From an uncultured Pseudomonadota bacterium (GTDB taxonomy: Bacteria > Pseudomonadota > Gammaproteobacteria > Burkholderiales > SG8-39), in NCBI GenBank assembly GCA_903921325.1, contig CAIXPL010000027.1, forward strand, positions 1 to 64,000: 64,000 bases of DNA. Reading direction: 5' to 3'. A model generated the notes under the pieces. That model was not told where the DNA came from, did not search any database, and was given only the letters and a program-made list of their open reading frames with translations. Each line of letters opens with the position of its first letter. The first letter of the stretch is position 1. Shown here piece after piece: positions 46,963-55,883 of the stretch. Position numbers and translations under genes: made by a program.

Positions 46963-48060
46963 TTAATTCGGATTCACTGCGCTGCGCTGGTCGCCACCGG
47001 CTTCCAGCCGGCAGGCGATCTGCCAGCCGGCTTCGGCAAGCCAGCGGGCACGGCTGCCCGCTTCGAGCGCCTGGTCACTGGCGGCAATGCCTTCGACAGC
47101 ACGCTTCATGATGCCTTGCAGGATCGCCGCCAGCCGGAACAGATTGTAGGCGATATAGAAATCCCAGCTGTCAGCAGGCACGCTGCGGCCGCTGTGCGCG
47201 GTGTAGGCGCGCACATAGTCGTGCTCTGACGGTATGCCCAGGGCGGCGATGTCTTCACCGGCAATGCCGCGAAAGCGGCCGGGTGGTATGTGCCAGCTCA
47301 GGCAGTGATAGGAGAAATCGGCCAGCGGATCACCGAGCGTCGACAATTCCCAATCAAGAATGGCGAGGATGCGCGGTTCGGTGGGATGAAACACCAGATT
47401 GTCCAGGCGATAGTCACCGTGCACCACAGCGACCGACTCCGTAGCCGGAATCCGTCCCGGCAGCCAGGCCATGAGCTGGTGCATCGCTTCGATGGGCTCG
47501 GTCTCCGAGGCGCGAAACTGTGCACTCCAGCGTGCGATCTGGCGCGCCAGATAATTGCCCGGCCGGCCATAGTCAGCGAGGCCGATCTGCACCGGATCGA
47601 GCGCATGCAATGCGGCGATGACCCGATTCATTTCCTGATAGATGGCAGCGCGCTCAGGTTTGTTCATCGCGGGCAGTGTCTGGTCCCACAGCACCCGACC
47701 AGGCACATAGTCCATGATGAAAAAGGCCCGCCCGATGATGGCTTCATCATCGCAGCGCGCGAACATGCGCGGCACTGGCACACCGGCCGGATGCAGGGCC
47801 GCCATCACCCGGTACTCGCGCTCGATGGCATGCGCCGAGGGCAGTAACTGGGCGAGCGGCGCGGGCTTGGAGCGCATCACGTAGCGCGCCGCGGGGGTCG
47901 ACAGCAGGTACGTCGGATTGGACTGACCGCCGCGGAATTGTTCGACCGTCAACGGCCCGGCAAATCCGTCAATGTGTGATTGCAGCCAATCGACCAGGGG
48001 CTCGATGGCAAACCGATGCCGTTCGGCCACCGGCATGGTGCCTGTGAATGGCTGGGTCAT
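46963..48060 (-). CDS. APH-family kinase, ACAD10/11 N-terminal-domain-like (probable hydroxyacyl-CoA kinase)
   Basis: 365 residues. Protein-kinase-like fold: [13 protein letters not shown] (41-53) nucleotide loop, catalytic HGDYRLDN (214-221, Asp216) and the metal-binding [15 protein letters not shown] (235-249). The order and wording match the N-terminal half of ACAD11, not drug-resistance kinases. In levulinate catabolism (LvaA) and ACAD11 such kinases phosphorylate the 4-hydroxyl of 4-hydroxyacyl-CoA before dehydration. ATG at 48060 begins [10 protein letters not shown]. First gene of the run with the dehydrogenase and GST. Confidence 0.9.
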   Translation of the reverse strand: MTQPFTGTMPVAERHRFAIEPLVDWLQSHIDGFAGPLTVEQFRGGQSNPTYLLSTPAARYVMRSKPAPLAQLLPSAHAIEREYRVMAALHPAGVPVPRMFARCDDEAIIGRAFFIMDYVPGRVLWDQTLPAMNKPERAAIYQEMNRVIAALHALDPVQIGLADYGRPGNYLARQIARWSAQFRASETEPIEAMHQLMAWLPGRIPATESVAVVHGDYRLDNLVFHPTEPRILAILDWELSTLGDPLADFSYHCLSWHIPPGRFRGIAGEDIAALGIPSEHDYVRAYTAHSGRSVPADSWDFYIAYNLFRLAAILQGIMKRAVEGIAASDQALEAGSRARWLAEAGWQIACRLEAGGDQRSAVNPN

Positions 48061-48110
48061 TGCCCGGCGGTCCACGCGCACGTGGTCTTTCTGACTCGAA
48101 CCATGCCTGC

Positions 48111-48153
48111 TACCATCGCCCCTCCCGATCACTGGCGTGCCAACGCGATGGTA
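48111..48153. promoter_or_regulatory. 9-bp inverted repeat in the kinase/dusA divergent region
   Basis: TACCATCGC (48111-48119) and GCGATGGTA (48145-48153) form a perfect dyad with half-sites 34 bp apart (about three helical turns). It sits in the 101-bp gap between two divergent genes, 8 nt before the dusA ATG. It could be an operator or, as RNA, a stem hiding the dusA start, where no good ribosome-binding site is seen. Confidence 0.5.
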
Positions 48154-48161
48154 ACAGCCGC

Positions 48162-49208
48162 ATGAATCCACTGGCACCAGAGAGCCATCGCTTTTGCGTG
48201 GCACCGATGATGGACCTCACCGACCGCCATGCGCGCCGGTTACTGCGTCTCATCTCGCGCCGCGCGCTGTTGTACACCGAAATGATTGCCACCCAGGCCA
48301 TCTTGCGCGGTGACGCGGCACGCCATCTGCGTCACCACCCCGATGAGCATCCGGTGGCCATTCAACTGGGGGGCTCCGAGCCCGCCGAGCTCGCAACAAG
48401 CGCGGCGATGGCGGCGGACGCGGGTTTCGATGAAATCAATCTCAATGTGGGATGCCCGAGTGATCGCGTGCAATCGGGACGCTTTGGTGCCTGCCTGATG
48501 GCAGAACCTGAGCGGGTTGCCGACGGTGTGGCGGCGATGATTGCGCGGGTGAGCGTGCCGGTGACCGTGAAGACCCGCATTGGCATTGATCGGGACGAGT
48601 CGCCCGAACGCATGCACCGACTCGTGGACCTGTGCGCTCAGGCGGGTTGCCGGGTTTTTATCATTCATGCGCGCAATGCCTGGCTCGATGGCCTGTCGCC
48701 AGCGCAAAACCGTGAGATTCCGCCGCTGCGCTACCACCTGGTGCATGCCCTGAAGCAAGCGCGACCCGAGTTGCGCATTGTCATCAATGGCGGACTCAAT
48801 CGTGTGACGCAATGGCAGGAGCAGTTGCACCACGTCGATGGCGTGATGGTGGGCCGCGAGGCTTTTTACAACCCGATGTGCCTGGCCGTGGTCGATCGGC
48901 TTCTCTATGGCAGTGTCGATCCCGATCCGCAGACGCAAGAGGTGTTGCGGGCCTACAGCGAGCACGTGGCCGAGGAACTGGCGGCTGGCACGCCCTTACG
49001 CGCCATGACGCAGCCCTTGTTCGGGCTGTATCAGGGCGTGCCCGGTGCGCGCACCTGGCGCCGCACCTTGAGCGAGGAGGGGCGTGTGGAAGGTGCGGGG
49101 ATCGAAGTGATCGAGCGCGCGCTGGCAGCGGTTGGCTACCAGAGCGCGCCGCGCGCCACCACCGGCCAGATCGCCTCTACCCGGTCGGCGCGATACGCCA
49201 CGATATGA
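48162..49208 (+). CDS. dusA: tRNA-dihydrouridine synthase A
   Basis: 348 residues. FMN enzyme reducing uridines in the tRNA D-loop (U20/U20a for DusA). Motifs: FCVAPMMDLTDRHARRLLRLISRRALLYTEM (DusA-specific opening), NVGCPSDRVQSGRFGACLM with catalytic Cys, VTVKTRIGID, FIIHARNAWLDGLSP, VMVGREAFYNP. ATG at 48162. Its last 73 nt overlap the convergent PLP-enzyme gene. Confidence 0.93.
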   Translation: MNPLAPESHRFCVAPMMDLTDRHARRLLRLISRRALLYTEMIATQAILRGDAARHLRHHPDEHPVAIQLGGSEPAELATSAAMAADAGFDEINLNVGCPSDRVQSGRFGACLMAEPERVADGVAAMIARVSVPVTVKTRIGIDRDESPERMHRLVDLCAQAGCRVFIIHARNAWLDGLSPAQNREIPPLRYHLVHALKQARPELRIVINGGLNRVTQWQEQLHHVDGVMVGREAFYNPMCLAVVDRLLYGSVDPDPQTQEVLRAYSEHVAEELAAGTPLRAMTQPLFGLYQGVPGARTWRRTLSEEGRVEGAGIEVIERALAAVGYQSAPRATTGQIASTRSARYATI

Positions 49209-50251
49209 TCGTAGAGGTTGACGGTTGGGTCGCAATGCCCGGGCACCAACCACAGACGTTCGCCCAGCCGCGGACGCACGGCGCGATCCGCCACGCCGAT
49301 CACGCCATGCTCATCGGAGGCCTTTGTGTACTCAAGGCCTGCTCGACCATGCACCGCAGGCAGCCCTGAATCCACTGCAAGGGCTTTGAGGCCGGCGTCA
49401 ACGACCACGTGCCCTGCACCGCTTGTGCTCATCACCCCGGTCAGCACAAAAAGACTCTGGCGAAACTGCGCCCGATCGTCCCAGTCATTGCGCCGGTAGT
49501 CCGCGTCCATGAAGATGTACGAACCCGGTTGCAATTCGTTATAGACGCGACTTGCAGCATCGAATAGATAGGTGCCGGTGCCACCGCCGGTGATCGTTTC
49601 GCAGGCGATGTTGTAGCGCGCCAGCGCGTCGCGGGTGACCGCTGCATAGTCAGCGGCAAACGCGGCCTGCTGCCGCCGCTCGGTGACCGCGCGCACATGC
49701 TGCGCGCTGCCCTGATAGGCATGCAGGCCGGCAAAGCGCAGGAAGGGCGCGGCCTTCACCGCGCGCACCAGTGATACTGCCGCCTCGCCCGGTGGCACAC
49801 CACAGCGCCGGGCACCCACATCGATTTCAACCAGCACGTCGATGACCACGCCCGCCCGATCGGCCGCCTCCGACAGCTCGGCCACATTGGCTGGATCGTC
49901 GACGCATACGGAGATCCTGGCGCGCCGAGCGAGGTGAGCAAGCCGGCGCAGCTTTTGTGCACCGACCACTTCATTGGTGACCGTCACGTCGCGTATGCCG
50001 GCATCGATGAACGCTTCGGCCTCGCTCACTTTCTGGCAGCAAATGCCGATGGCGCCGGCCGCGATCTGCCGACGGGCAATCTCGGCGCATTTGTGGCTCT
50101 TGGCGTGTGGACGCACGCGGGCGCCTGAGCCGCGCACGGCGTCATGCAAGGCGGCGAGATTGGCCTCGAAGGCATCGAGGTCCAGAAGCAAGGCTGGCGT
50201 ATCGACCTCGTCGATCGGCATGCCGGGTGCTGCGGGCGGATAAGCTGACAT
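49136..50251 (-). CDS. D-threonine aldolase-like / 3-hydroxy-D-aspartate aldolase-like PLP enzyme
   Basis: 371 residues. Fold type III PLP enzyme (alanine-racemase N-terminal barrel). PLP Lys51 in RPHAKSHKC; VEIDVGARRCGV; TGGGTGTYLFDA; and the metal-binding LVPGHCDPTVNLYD typical of D-threonine aldolases and of the beta-hydroxyaspartate pathway enzyme BhcC. It cleaves D-beta-hydroxy-amino acids to glycine and an aldehyde. The 3' end overlaps dusA antisense by 73 nt. A Bug binding protein gene lies upstream, 27 nt away. Confidence 0.88.
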   Translation of the reverse strand: MSAYPPAAPGMPIDEVDTPALLLDLDAFEANLAALHDAVRGSGARVRPHAKSHKCAEIARRQIAAGAIGICCQKVSEAEAFIDAGIRDVTVTNEVVGAQKLRRLAHLARRARISVCVDDPANVAELSEAADRAGVVIDVLVEIDVGARRCGVPPGEAAVSLVRAVKAAPFLRFAGLHAYQGSAQHVRAVTERRQQAAFAADYAAVTRDALARYNIACETITGGGTGTYLFDAASRVYNELQPGSYIFMDADYRRNDWDDRAQFRQSLFVLTGVMSTSGAGHVVVDAGLKALAVDSGLPAVHGRAGLEYTKASDEHGVIGVADRAVRPRLGERLWLVPGHCDPTVNLYDHIVAYRADRVEAIWPVVARGALW

Positions 50252-50278
50252 GGGCGAAGTTTACGACAAGCGCCCTGG

Positions 50279-51259
50279 CTATTCCATGCGCAGCCCGGCC
50301 TGTTCGGCCGCCCGCGTATAGCGCACGATTTCAGCGCGCACGAAGCGGTCCAGTTCTTCCGGCGTCGAACTGACGCATTCAGCGCCCATTTCCTTCATCC
50401 GGTTGCGATAAACCGGCTCGCGCGCCAGACGCACGGCTGCCGCATTCAAGCGTTCGATCACTGCGGGCGGAGTGCCCGCGGTGGTGAACAGCGCGGTCCA
50501 CGAACTCACTTCAAAATTGTGCATCCCCGACTCGGCCATGGTCGGCAACTCTGGCGCTATGGACGACCGATTGACGGTAGTGACGGCCAGCGCCTTCACC
50601 TTGCCGGCACGCACCGGCGGCATCGCCGTCGGTATGGTCTCGAACATCATCGACACCTGCCCCGAGAGCAGATCGGGCATCGCGGCACCGCCACCTTTGT
50701 AGGGAACATGCGTGATGTCGATGCCCGCCGCCGACTTGAAAATCTCCCCCGCCAGGTGCGACGAGGATCCATTGCCGGCCGAAGCAAAGGTGAGCACACC
50801 CGGTCGGGCTTTGGCGAGCGCAATCAGTTCAGCCAGCGTATTGACGCCCACCGAAGGGTGAACGATGAGCACATTGGACAAGGTGTGCAGCATCGATATC
50901 GGTGCGAAGTCGCGGATCGGGTCATAGGGCAGCTTATGCGCCACCGCCGGGTTGATGCCATTGGTACCGATGGTGCCAAAGAGCAGCGTGTAACCATCGC
51001 CTGGCTGATGAGCCACAAAATCAAGGGCGATATTGCCACCGGCCCCGGGCTTGTTCTCCACCACGATGGGCTGGCCCAGATCCTCGGCCAGCGATTTCGC
51101 AACGGTGCGCGCCATCACGTCGGACGAGCCACCCGCGGCAAACGGCACCACCAGCCGTAACGGCTTGGTTGGCCACGCGGGCGCCTGCGCCATGCTCTGC
51201 TCGGATAGCAACAGCAGCCCGGCCAGGGCGAACAGCCTGATCATTAGAATGCCGCGCAT
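50279..51259 (-). CDS. Bug-family (TctC-like) periplasmic substrate-binding protein
   Basis: 326 residues. ATG at 51259 has GGAG 6 nt upstream. Signal peptide IRLFALAGLLLLSEQSMAQA. Family motifs WPTKPLRLVVPFAAGGSSDVMAR, VENKPGAGGNIALDFVAHQPGDGYTLL, VPYKGGGAAMPDLLSGQVSMMFE. Likely co-transcribed with the downstream PLP enzyme, so its ligand could be a hydroxy-amino acid or related carboxylate; this is inference. No TctAB partner is present. Confidence 0.93.
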   Translation of the reverse strand: MRGILMIRLFALAGLLLLSEQSMAQAPAWPTKPLRLVVPFAAGGSSDVMARTVAKSLAEDLGQPIVVENKPGAGGNIALDFVAHQPGDGYTLLFGTIGTNGINPAVAHKLPYDPIRDFAPISMLHTLSNVLIVHPSVGVNTLAELIALAKARPGVLTFASAGNGSSSHLAGEIFKSAAGIDITHVPYKGGGAAMPDLLSGQVSMMFETIPTAMPPVRAGKVKALAVTTVNRSSIAPELPTMAESGMHNFEVSSWTALFTTAGTPPAVIERLNAAAVRLAREPVYRNRMKEMGAECVSSTPEELDRFVRAEIVRYTRAAEQAGLRME

Positions 51260-51342
51260 CAATCACTCCATTCGCCTCAACACGGGTCATTCTAGTCGGC
51301 TATGCTCCAGGGCGACAGACACAAAATTTGATGGACTGAAGA

Positions 51343-52797
51343 ATGACTGTGAGCGAACCACGCAATGAACCCCAGGGTGCTCCGGCAAAAGCACTGAGCA
51401 CGTTCGATGCGACCGCGATCATCGTCGGTCTGATCATCGGCTCGGGCATTTTCAAGCTGCCGCAACTGGTGGCGATGAACAGTGGATCGCAAACCGGGTT
51501 TTATCTGATCTGGGTGCTCGGTGGCGTGATCTCCCTGATGGGCGCACTGTGCTACGCCGAGCTCGCCACCTGCTATCCGAGCGCAGGCGGTGACTATCAC
51601 TTTCTGAGCCGCGCCTTCGGGCCGCACTTGTCCTTCCTGTTCGCGTGGTCGCGCCTGGCGGTGGTCACCACCGGACCGATCGCCATTCTCGGCTTCGTCT
51701 TTGGCGATTACGCATCCAACCTGCTGCGTCTGGGCGAGTACTCGAGCTCGATCTATGCGGCGTTGTCAGTGATTGGCTTCACCGCGCTCAATTTGATTGG
51801 CATCCGTGAAACCAAGGGGGCACAGAACATACTCACCATCCTTGAGGTCGGTGGCGTCATCGCGGTCATCATCACCGGGGTGTTTTTTGCGACAGGTGGT
51901 GACGCCGGTACGGTCGCTACCGCCGCCAGCGCCCCGCCGTTGGCAGCCCCGGCATTGGCGGCCGCGAGCAGCCCGGGTGGCGCTGCCGTCGTCAGCGCGC
52001 CTTGGTATGCCACCGCCCCGCTCGCCCTGCTGTTTGTCTTGTTCACATTCGGCGGCTGGAATGATGGCGCCTATATCTCCGCCGAGCTGCGCTCACCCGG
52101 TGGCATGGTGCGCGCACTGGTGATCAGCATGGCCGTGGTTACCGCACTCTATCTGCTGGTGAATTTTGCCTATGTGAATAGCCTCGGCCTGGCCGGGGTT
52201 GCCGCGAGCGAGACCGTCGCAGCCGATGTCCTGCACAAGGCATTCGGCAATATTGGATCGCAGTTCATCAGCGTGGCGGTGGCGATTTCATCGCTCACTT
52301 CGATCAACTCAACCATCATCGTCGGTGCACGCTCCAACTATGCGCTGGGCTGCGACTGGCGTGCCTTGCGCTGGCTGGGACGCTGGAATGCGCGCTCTGA
52401 CGCCCCACGCAATGCCTTGCTGTTGCAGTCAGCCATCGCGCTCGGTCTGATCGCAATAAGCACAAGTACGGGGCATGGATTCCAGTCGCTGATCGACTAC
52501 ACGCTCCCGGTATTCTGGTTTTTTGTGATGATGGTTGGTGTCGGTCTGTTTGTCTTGCGACGTGCCGACCCCGACCGCCCGCGCGGCTACCGCGTGCCGT
52601 TTTATCCGCTCACCCCGCTGGTGTTCATCGCAACCTGCGCGTTTTTGCTCTACTCAAGCCTGAGTTACGCTGGCTCCGGTGCCTGGTTCGGCGTAGCCGT
52701 GCTGGGCGTCGGCGGCGTCGTGATGTTGTTCAGTGGCACTGCCCGAGCGTCTACGGCCAGAGAGGCATCCACTCACTCATCTGGCTCGACAGACTGA
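51343..52797 (+). CDS. APC-family amino-acid permease
   Basis: 484 residues with 12 predicted membrane helices. ATAIIVGLIIGSGIFKLPQLV (TM1 with the GSGIF substrate motif), GALCYAELATCYPSAGGDYHFLSRAFGP (TM2/loop) and NDGAYISAELRSPG (TM6 region) identify the LAT-like APC group. An unusual Ala-rich insertion (~185-215) lies between TM5 and TM6. Divergent from the Bug gene across 83 bp. Substrate is probably an amino acid; identity unknown. Confidence 0.9.
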   Translation: MTVSEPRNEPQGAPAKALSTFDATAIIVGLIIGSGIFKLPQLVAMNSGSQTGFYLIWVLGGVISLMGALCYAELATCYPSAGGDYHFLSRAFGPHLSFLFAWSRLAVVTTGPIAILGFVFGDYASNLLRLGEYSSSIYAALSVIGFTALNLIGIRETKGAQNILTILEVGGVIAVIITGVFFATGGDAGTVATAASAPPLAAPALAAASSPGGAAVVSAPWYATAPLALLFVLFTFGGWNDGAYISAELRSPGGMVRALVISMAVVTALYLLVNFAYVNSLGLAGVAASETVAADVLHKAFGNIGSQFISVAVAISSLTSINSTIIVGARSNYALGCDWRALRWLGRWNARSDAPRNALLLQSAIALGLIAISTSTGHGFQSLIDYTLPVFWFFVMMVGVGLFVLRRADPDRPRGYRVPFYPLTPLVFIATCAFLLYSSLSYAGSGAWFGVAVLGVGGVVMLFSGTARASTAREASTHSSGSTD

Positions 52798-52855
52798 TCT
52801 CGGAGGTCCGCGCCACTCGGATCGGGTTCATCGACACGCCGAACCCGCCTGAGCT

Positions 52856-53644
52856 TCAAGGCTTCTTGCGTGCGAACCCGGATTCAAGCGACCAGTCATT
52901 CTGCGCGAACAGATCGTTGAGCATCGTCTGGTAGGGCAGCTCAAGGGTCAGTTCCAGTGCCGCAGCACGGCGCTCCAATGCGGCTCGCCCCAGGCGCAGG
53001 CCGCGCCCTTTGAGCACGAACACGATCGTGTTGACCCCGTTGGCCGCGGTCAGCGTCACCGCCGGGCGATCGAACGCCCGCTCGATACGAGTGGTGCACT
53101 TCTCGCGCTGCGGATCGTCGGCCATGAAATTCTGGATGAACACGCCGCCCTCGCGCAGCCCGGCGGCACAGGCGCGGTAGTAGCGTTCACTGGATAGCGC
53201 ACGCACCGAGCGGCCATCATCAAAGGCATCGAGCAGCAGCGCGTCACAGGACGCCGGATGTTTGGGCACATGGTCAGCCCCATCGGCCAGAATCACCTCC
53301 AGGCGGGCGCTGTTGTCAGGCAGACCAAACCAGGAGCGCGCTGCGGCAATCACGCGCGGATTGATTTCAATCGCGCGTACGCGGGTGCGCGGGCGCTTGC
53401 TGTGCACGAAGCGTGGAATCGAGCCGCCACCCAGTCCGATCACCAGCAGGTCGGCCGGTTCGGGCACGAGCAGCAGGTAGGCCATCACCGCGCGGGTGTA
53501 GTGCAGTTCGAGCGCATCGGGATTGGACAGACGCATTGCACTCTGGATGGCATCGCCCCCCAGATGCAAATGCCGCACACCGCGAAACTCGCTGATCTCG
53601 ACACTGGCAAGGCGGCTGGTCACCCAGCGCCGCAGCGAGGTCAC
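52856..53644 (-). CDS. Spermidine-synthase-like methyltransferase-fold protein
   Basis: 262 residues. Polyamine-aminopropyltransferase fold: LLVIGLGGGSIPRFV, VRAIEINPRVIAAARSWFGL, VILADGADHV and LLLDAFDDGRSV (catalytic Asp region). The N-terminal beta domain is short, as in SpeE-like proteins of unassigned function, so spermidine synthesis is not certain. GTG at 53644 lies inside a 29-bp tandem repeat and overlaps one of its TGA triplets (GTGA); a second in-frame GTG is at 53623. Follows the molybdopterin gene by 54 nt. Confidence 0.82.
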   Translation of the reverse strand: MTSLRRWVTSRLASVEISEFRGVRHLHLGGDAIQSAMRLSNPDALELHYTRAVMAYLLLVPEPADLLVIGLGGGSIPRFVHSKRPRTRVRAIEINPRVIAAARSWFGLPDNSARLEVILADGADHVPKHPASCDALLLDAFDDGRSVRALSSERYYRACAAGLREGGVFIQNFMADDPQREKCTTRIERAFDRPAVTLTAANGVNTIVFVLKGRGLRLGRAALERRAAALELTLELPYQTMLNDLFAQNDWSLESGFARKKP

Positions 53645-53712
53645 TTGGTCACCCAGCGTCGTAATGAAATCACCTGGTCACCCGGCACTGCAACGAGCTC
53701 ACCCAGTCACCC
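53616..53712. repeat. 29-bp tandem repeat (4 units) at the molybdopterin-gene end
   Basis: GGTCACCC (AGTCACCC in the last unit) recurs at 53618, 53647, 53676 and 53705. On the coding (minus) strand the gene's terminal GTGACTGGGTGA is repeated, with TGA at 53701, 53672 and 53643. The last TGA overlaps the GTG start of the spermidine-synthase-like gene. Period 29 is not a multiple of 3, so the three stops occupy three frames. Confidence 0.92.
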
Positions 53713-55789
53713 GCTCGACTTGCACCAGGCAGTCATAGAACGTTGCCCCGGCACCGATGTCGGTGAGGGCCTGCGAAGTCACCTCATTGGCATTGTGACC
53801 ATCAGGGGCCAGCTTGCGCCACCACAGCGACAAGGCAACCACAACCCCTTCGCGCGCATCCTCGCCAACCCGTGCCCGCGCCACAAAACTGCCCCTGTCG
53901 TTGAACACGCGAATGGAGTCACCATCGCGGATACCGCGTGCCTGCGCATCCGCGGCGTTGATGTCCAGATTCGGTTCGCGTTCGGCACCCAGAAAAAGCG
54001 GCAGATTGGCAAACGAACTATTCAGTGCGTGGCGGTGGGGTGGTGAGAGCATGGTGAGCGGAAAGCGCGCTGCCAGCGCAGGATCAGCCGCGGCTGACTC
54101 ACGCGGTGGCAGATAGTCGGGGAGCGCATCCAGACCCATGGCGACCGCCACCTTGCTTTCAAACTCGACCTTACCCGATGGGGTCGGAAATCCACCATTG
54201 GCAAACGGCGCGACCGCCACCGGCAGGTGCTGCCAGCCGGTTTGCTTCAACGTGTTCCAGTCGATGCCGGCCATGCGGGCATCGGTGCGACCGACGGCCT
54301 GGCGGCACAAGGTCTCGTCGTCATCGCTGAAGCACGGTTCGGCAAACCCCATGCGTGCGGCCAGCCGCCGAAACACTTCCACATTGGGCAGCGACTCACC
54401 CACCGGCGCAATGGCCGGTGTATTGGCCATCACGTACAGATGACCATAGGACTTGTGCACATCCCAGTGTTCGAGCTGGGTGGTTGCCGGCAGAAACAGG
54501 TCGGCATAGTCAGCCGTGTCGGTGATGAACACATCATGCACGACCGTGAACAGATCGGCGCGCGCAAATCCGGCCGCGACTTTTGACGAGTCAGGGGCCA
54601 CGGCAAGCGGATTGGAGTTGTAGACAAACACTGCCTTCACCGGTTGCTTGTCAGCGAGGAGCGCATCGCCAATGGCACACATATTGATCGAGCGCACCGG
54701 TCCTGGTCGCAAATCGGGCCGCTCGAGCGCTGCGTGGTCCATCGCATAGAAGTCACCCGTGGTGAGCAGCACGCCACCGGCCGGGTCACGCCAGGCGCCG
54801 ATCAGTGCCGGCAGACAGGCGATGGTGCGCACCGCCATGCCCCCGCCATAGGCGCGCTGCATACCGTAGTTGAGCCGGATGGCAGCCGGCCGCACGCTTG
54901 CGTAGTCGCGGGCAAGCTGCGTAATCACCTGTGCATCAATGCCACAAATATCGGCGGCCTTTTGCGGTGTCCAGTGCTTCACCCGCTCGGCCAACCCGGC
55001 ATAGCCCACCGTGTATTGGTTGACCCACTCATGATCGACACGGTCCTCGTCGATCAGCACATGCATCATTGACAGCGCGAGCGCACCGTCAGTGCCGGGT
55101 CGCAGGGCAATGTGCTGATGGCAGTGTTCGGCACTCAGACTCCGATACGGATCGATCGCGATCACGCGGGCGCCACGCCGCTTGGCGGCCTGCACCCGTG
55201 TCCACAGATGCAGATTGGAGGTGATCGGGTTCGAGCCCCAGATCAGAATCAGTCCGGCGTCCTCGAACCGTTCGGGGTCCATGCCCACGGCAGCCCCGAG
55301 GGTGATGGTAATGCCGGCCTTGCCCGCCGATGAGCAGATCGTCCGCTCGAGGTTTGAGGCACCCAGGCGATTGAAAAACCGCCGATCCATCGACGAGCCT
55401 TGCAGCATGCCCATGGTGCCGGCGTAGCTGTAGGGCAATATGGCCTGCGCGCCATATTGCACGCTGATGGCGCGGTAGCGCTCGACGATGGTATCCAGCG
55501 CGTCGTCCCAGCTGATCTGCTCCCAGCGCCCCTGCCCTGGCCCCTTGCCACCGACCCGTCGCAAAGGGTGCAGCACCCGCTGTGGCGAGTACGTACGTTC
55601 AAGATAGCGCGACACCTTGTTGCACAGAACACCGTCAGTGAAAGGATGATCGGCGGCACCTGTGACCTTGATCGCGCGGCCATCGCGTACCGTGATGTCC
55701 ATCGAACAGGTGTCGGGGCAGTCATGCGGGCAAGCCGCCCGGACAATACGCTCGGCGCCTTGCGCGTCATGCAAATCCTGTGCACCCAT
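53699..55789 (-). CDS. Molybdopterin-dependent oxidoreductase (DMSO-reductase superfamily)
   Basis: 696 residues. 4Fe-4S motif C20-x3-C24-x3-C28 with C56 (ACPHDCPDTCS...LCNK); the bis-MGD domain contains ERTICSSAGKAG (~148-159), LILIWGSNP and GARVIAIDP; C-terminal molydopterin-binding domain has NSSFANLP, DGDSIRVFNDRG and DGHNANEV. No Tat signal precedes the cluster, so it is cytoplasmic or exported only with a partner. GGAG precedes the ATG. The subgroup includes formate-dehydrogenase- and thiosulfate-type enzymes; substrate unresolved. Electron-transfer subunits are not adjacent. Confidence 0.9.
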   Translation of the reverse strand: MGAQDLHDAQGAERIVRAACPHDCPDTCSMDITVRDGRAIKVTGAADHPFTDGVLCNKVSRYLERTYSPQRVLHPLRRVGGKGPGQGRWEQISWDDALDTIVERYRAISVQYGAQAILPYSYAGTMGMLQGSSMDRRFFNRLGASNLERTICSSAGKAGITITLGAAVGMDPERFEDAGLILIWGSNPITSNLHLWTRVQAAKRRGARVIAIDPYRSLSAEHCHQHIALRPGTDGALALSMMHVLIDEDRVDHEWVNQYTVGYAGLAERVKHWTPQKAADICGIDAQVITQLARDYASVRPAAIRLNYGMQRAYGGGMAVRTIACLPALIGAWRDPAGGVLLTTGDFYAMDHAALERPDLRPGPVRSINMCAIGDALLADKQPVKAVFVYNSNPLAVAPDSSKVAAGFARADLFTVVHDVFITDTADYADLFLPATTQLEHWDVHKSYGHLYVMANTPAIAPVGESLPNVEVFRRLAARMGFAEPCFSDDDETLCRQAVGRTDARMAGIDWNTLKQTGWQHLPVAVAPFANGGFPTPSGKVEFESKVAVAMGLDALPDYLPPRESAAADPALAARFPLTMLSPPHRHALNSSFANLPLFLGAEREPNLDINAADAQARGIRDGDSIRVFNDRGSFVARARVGEDAREGVVVALSLWWRKLAPDGHNANEVTSQALTDIGAGATFYDCLVQVERVTG

Positions 55790-55883
55790 GGCTGAATCTC
55801 CTCAGGCCTCGGCCCGATCCAAGTCGTTTTAGTGTACGTCATGTTTTGCCCGGAATAGGCGAGGAGAGCCGATCTGCTGGAGT

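Noticed and set aside
46963-48060. Aminoglycoside-resistance phosphotransferase
   Set aside because: Although the APH fold is present, the sequence and neighbour match the ACAD10/11 kinase half, not drug-resistance enzymes.
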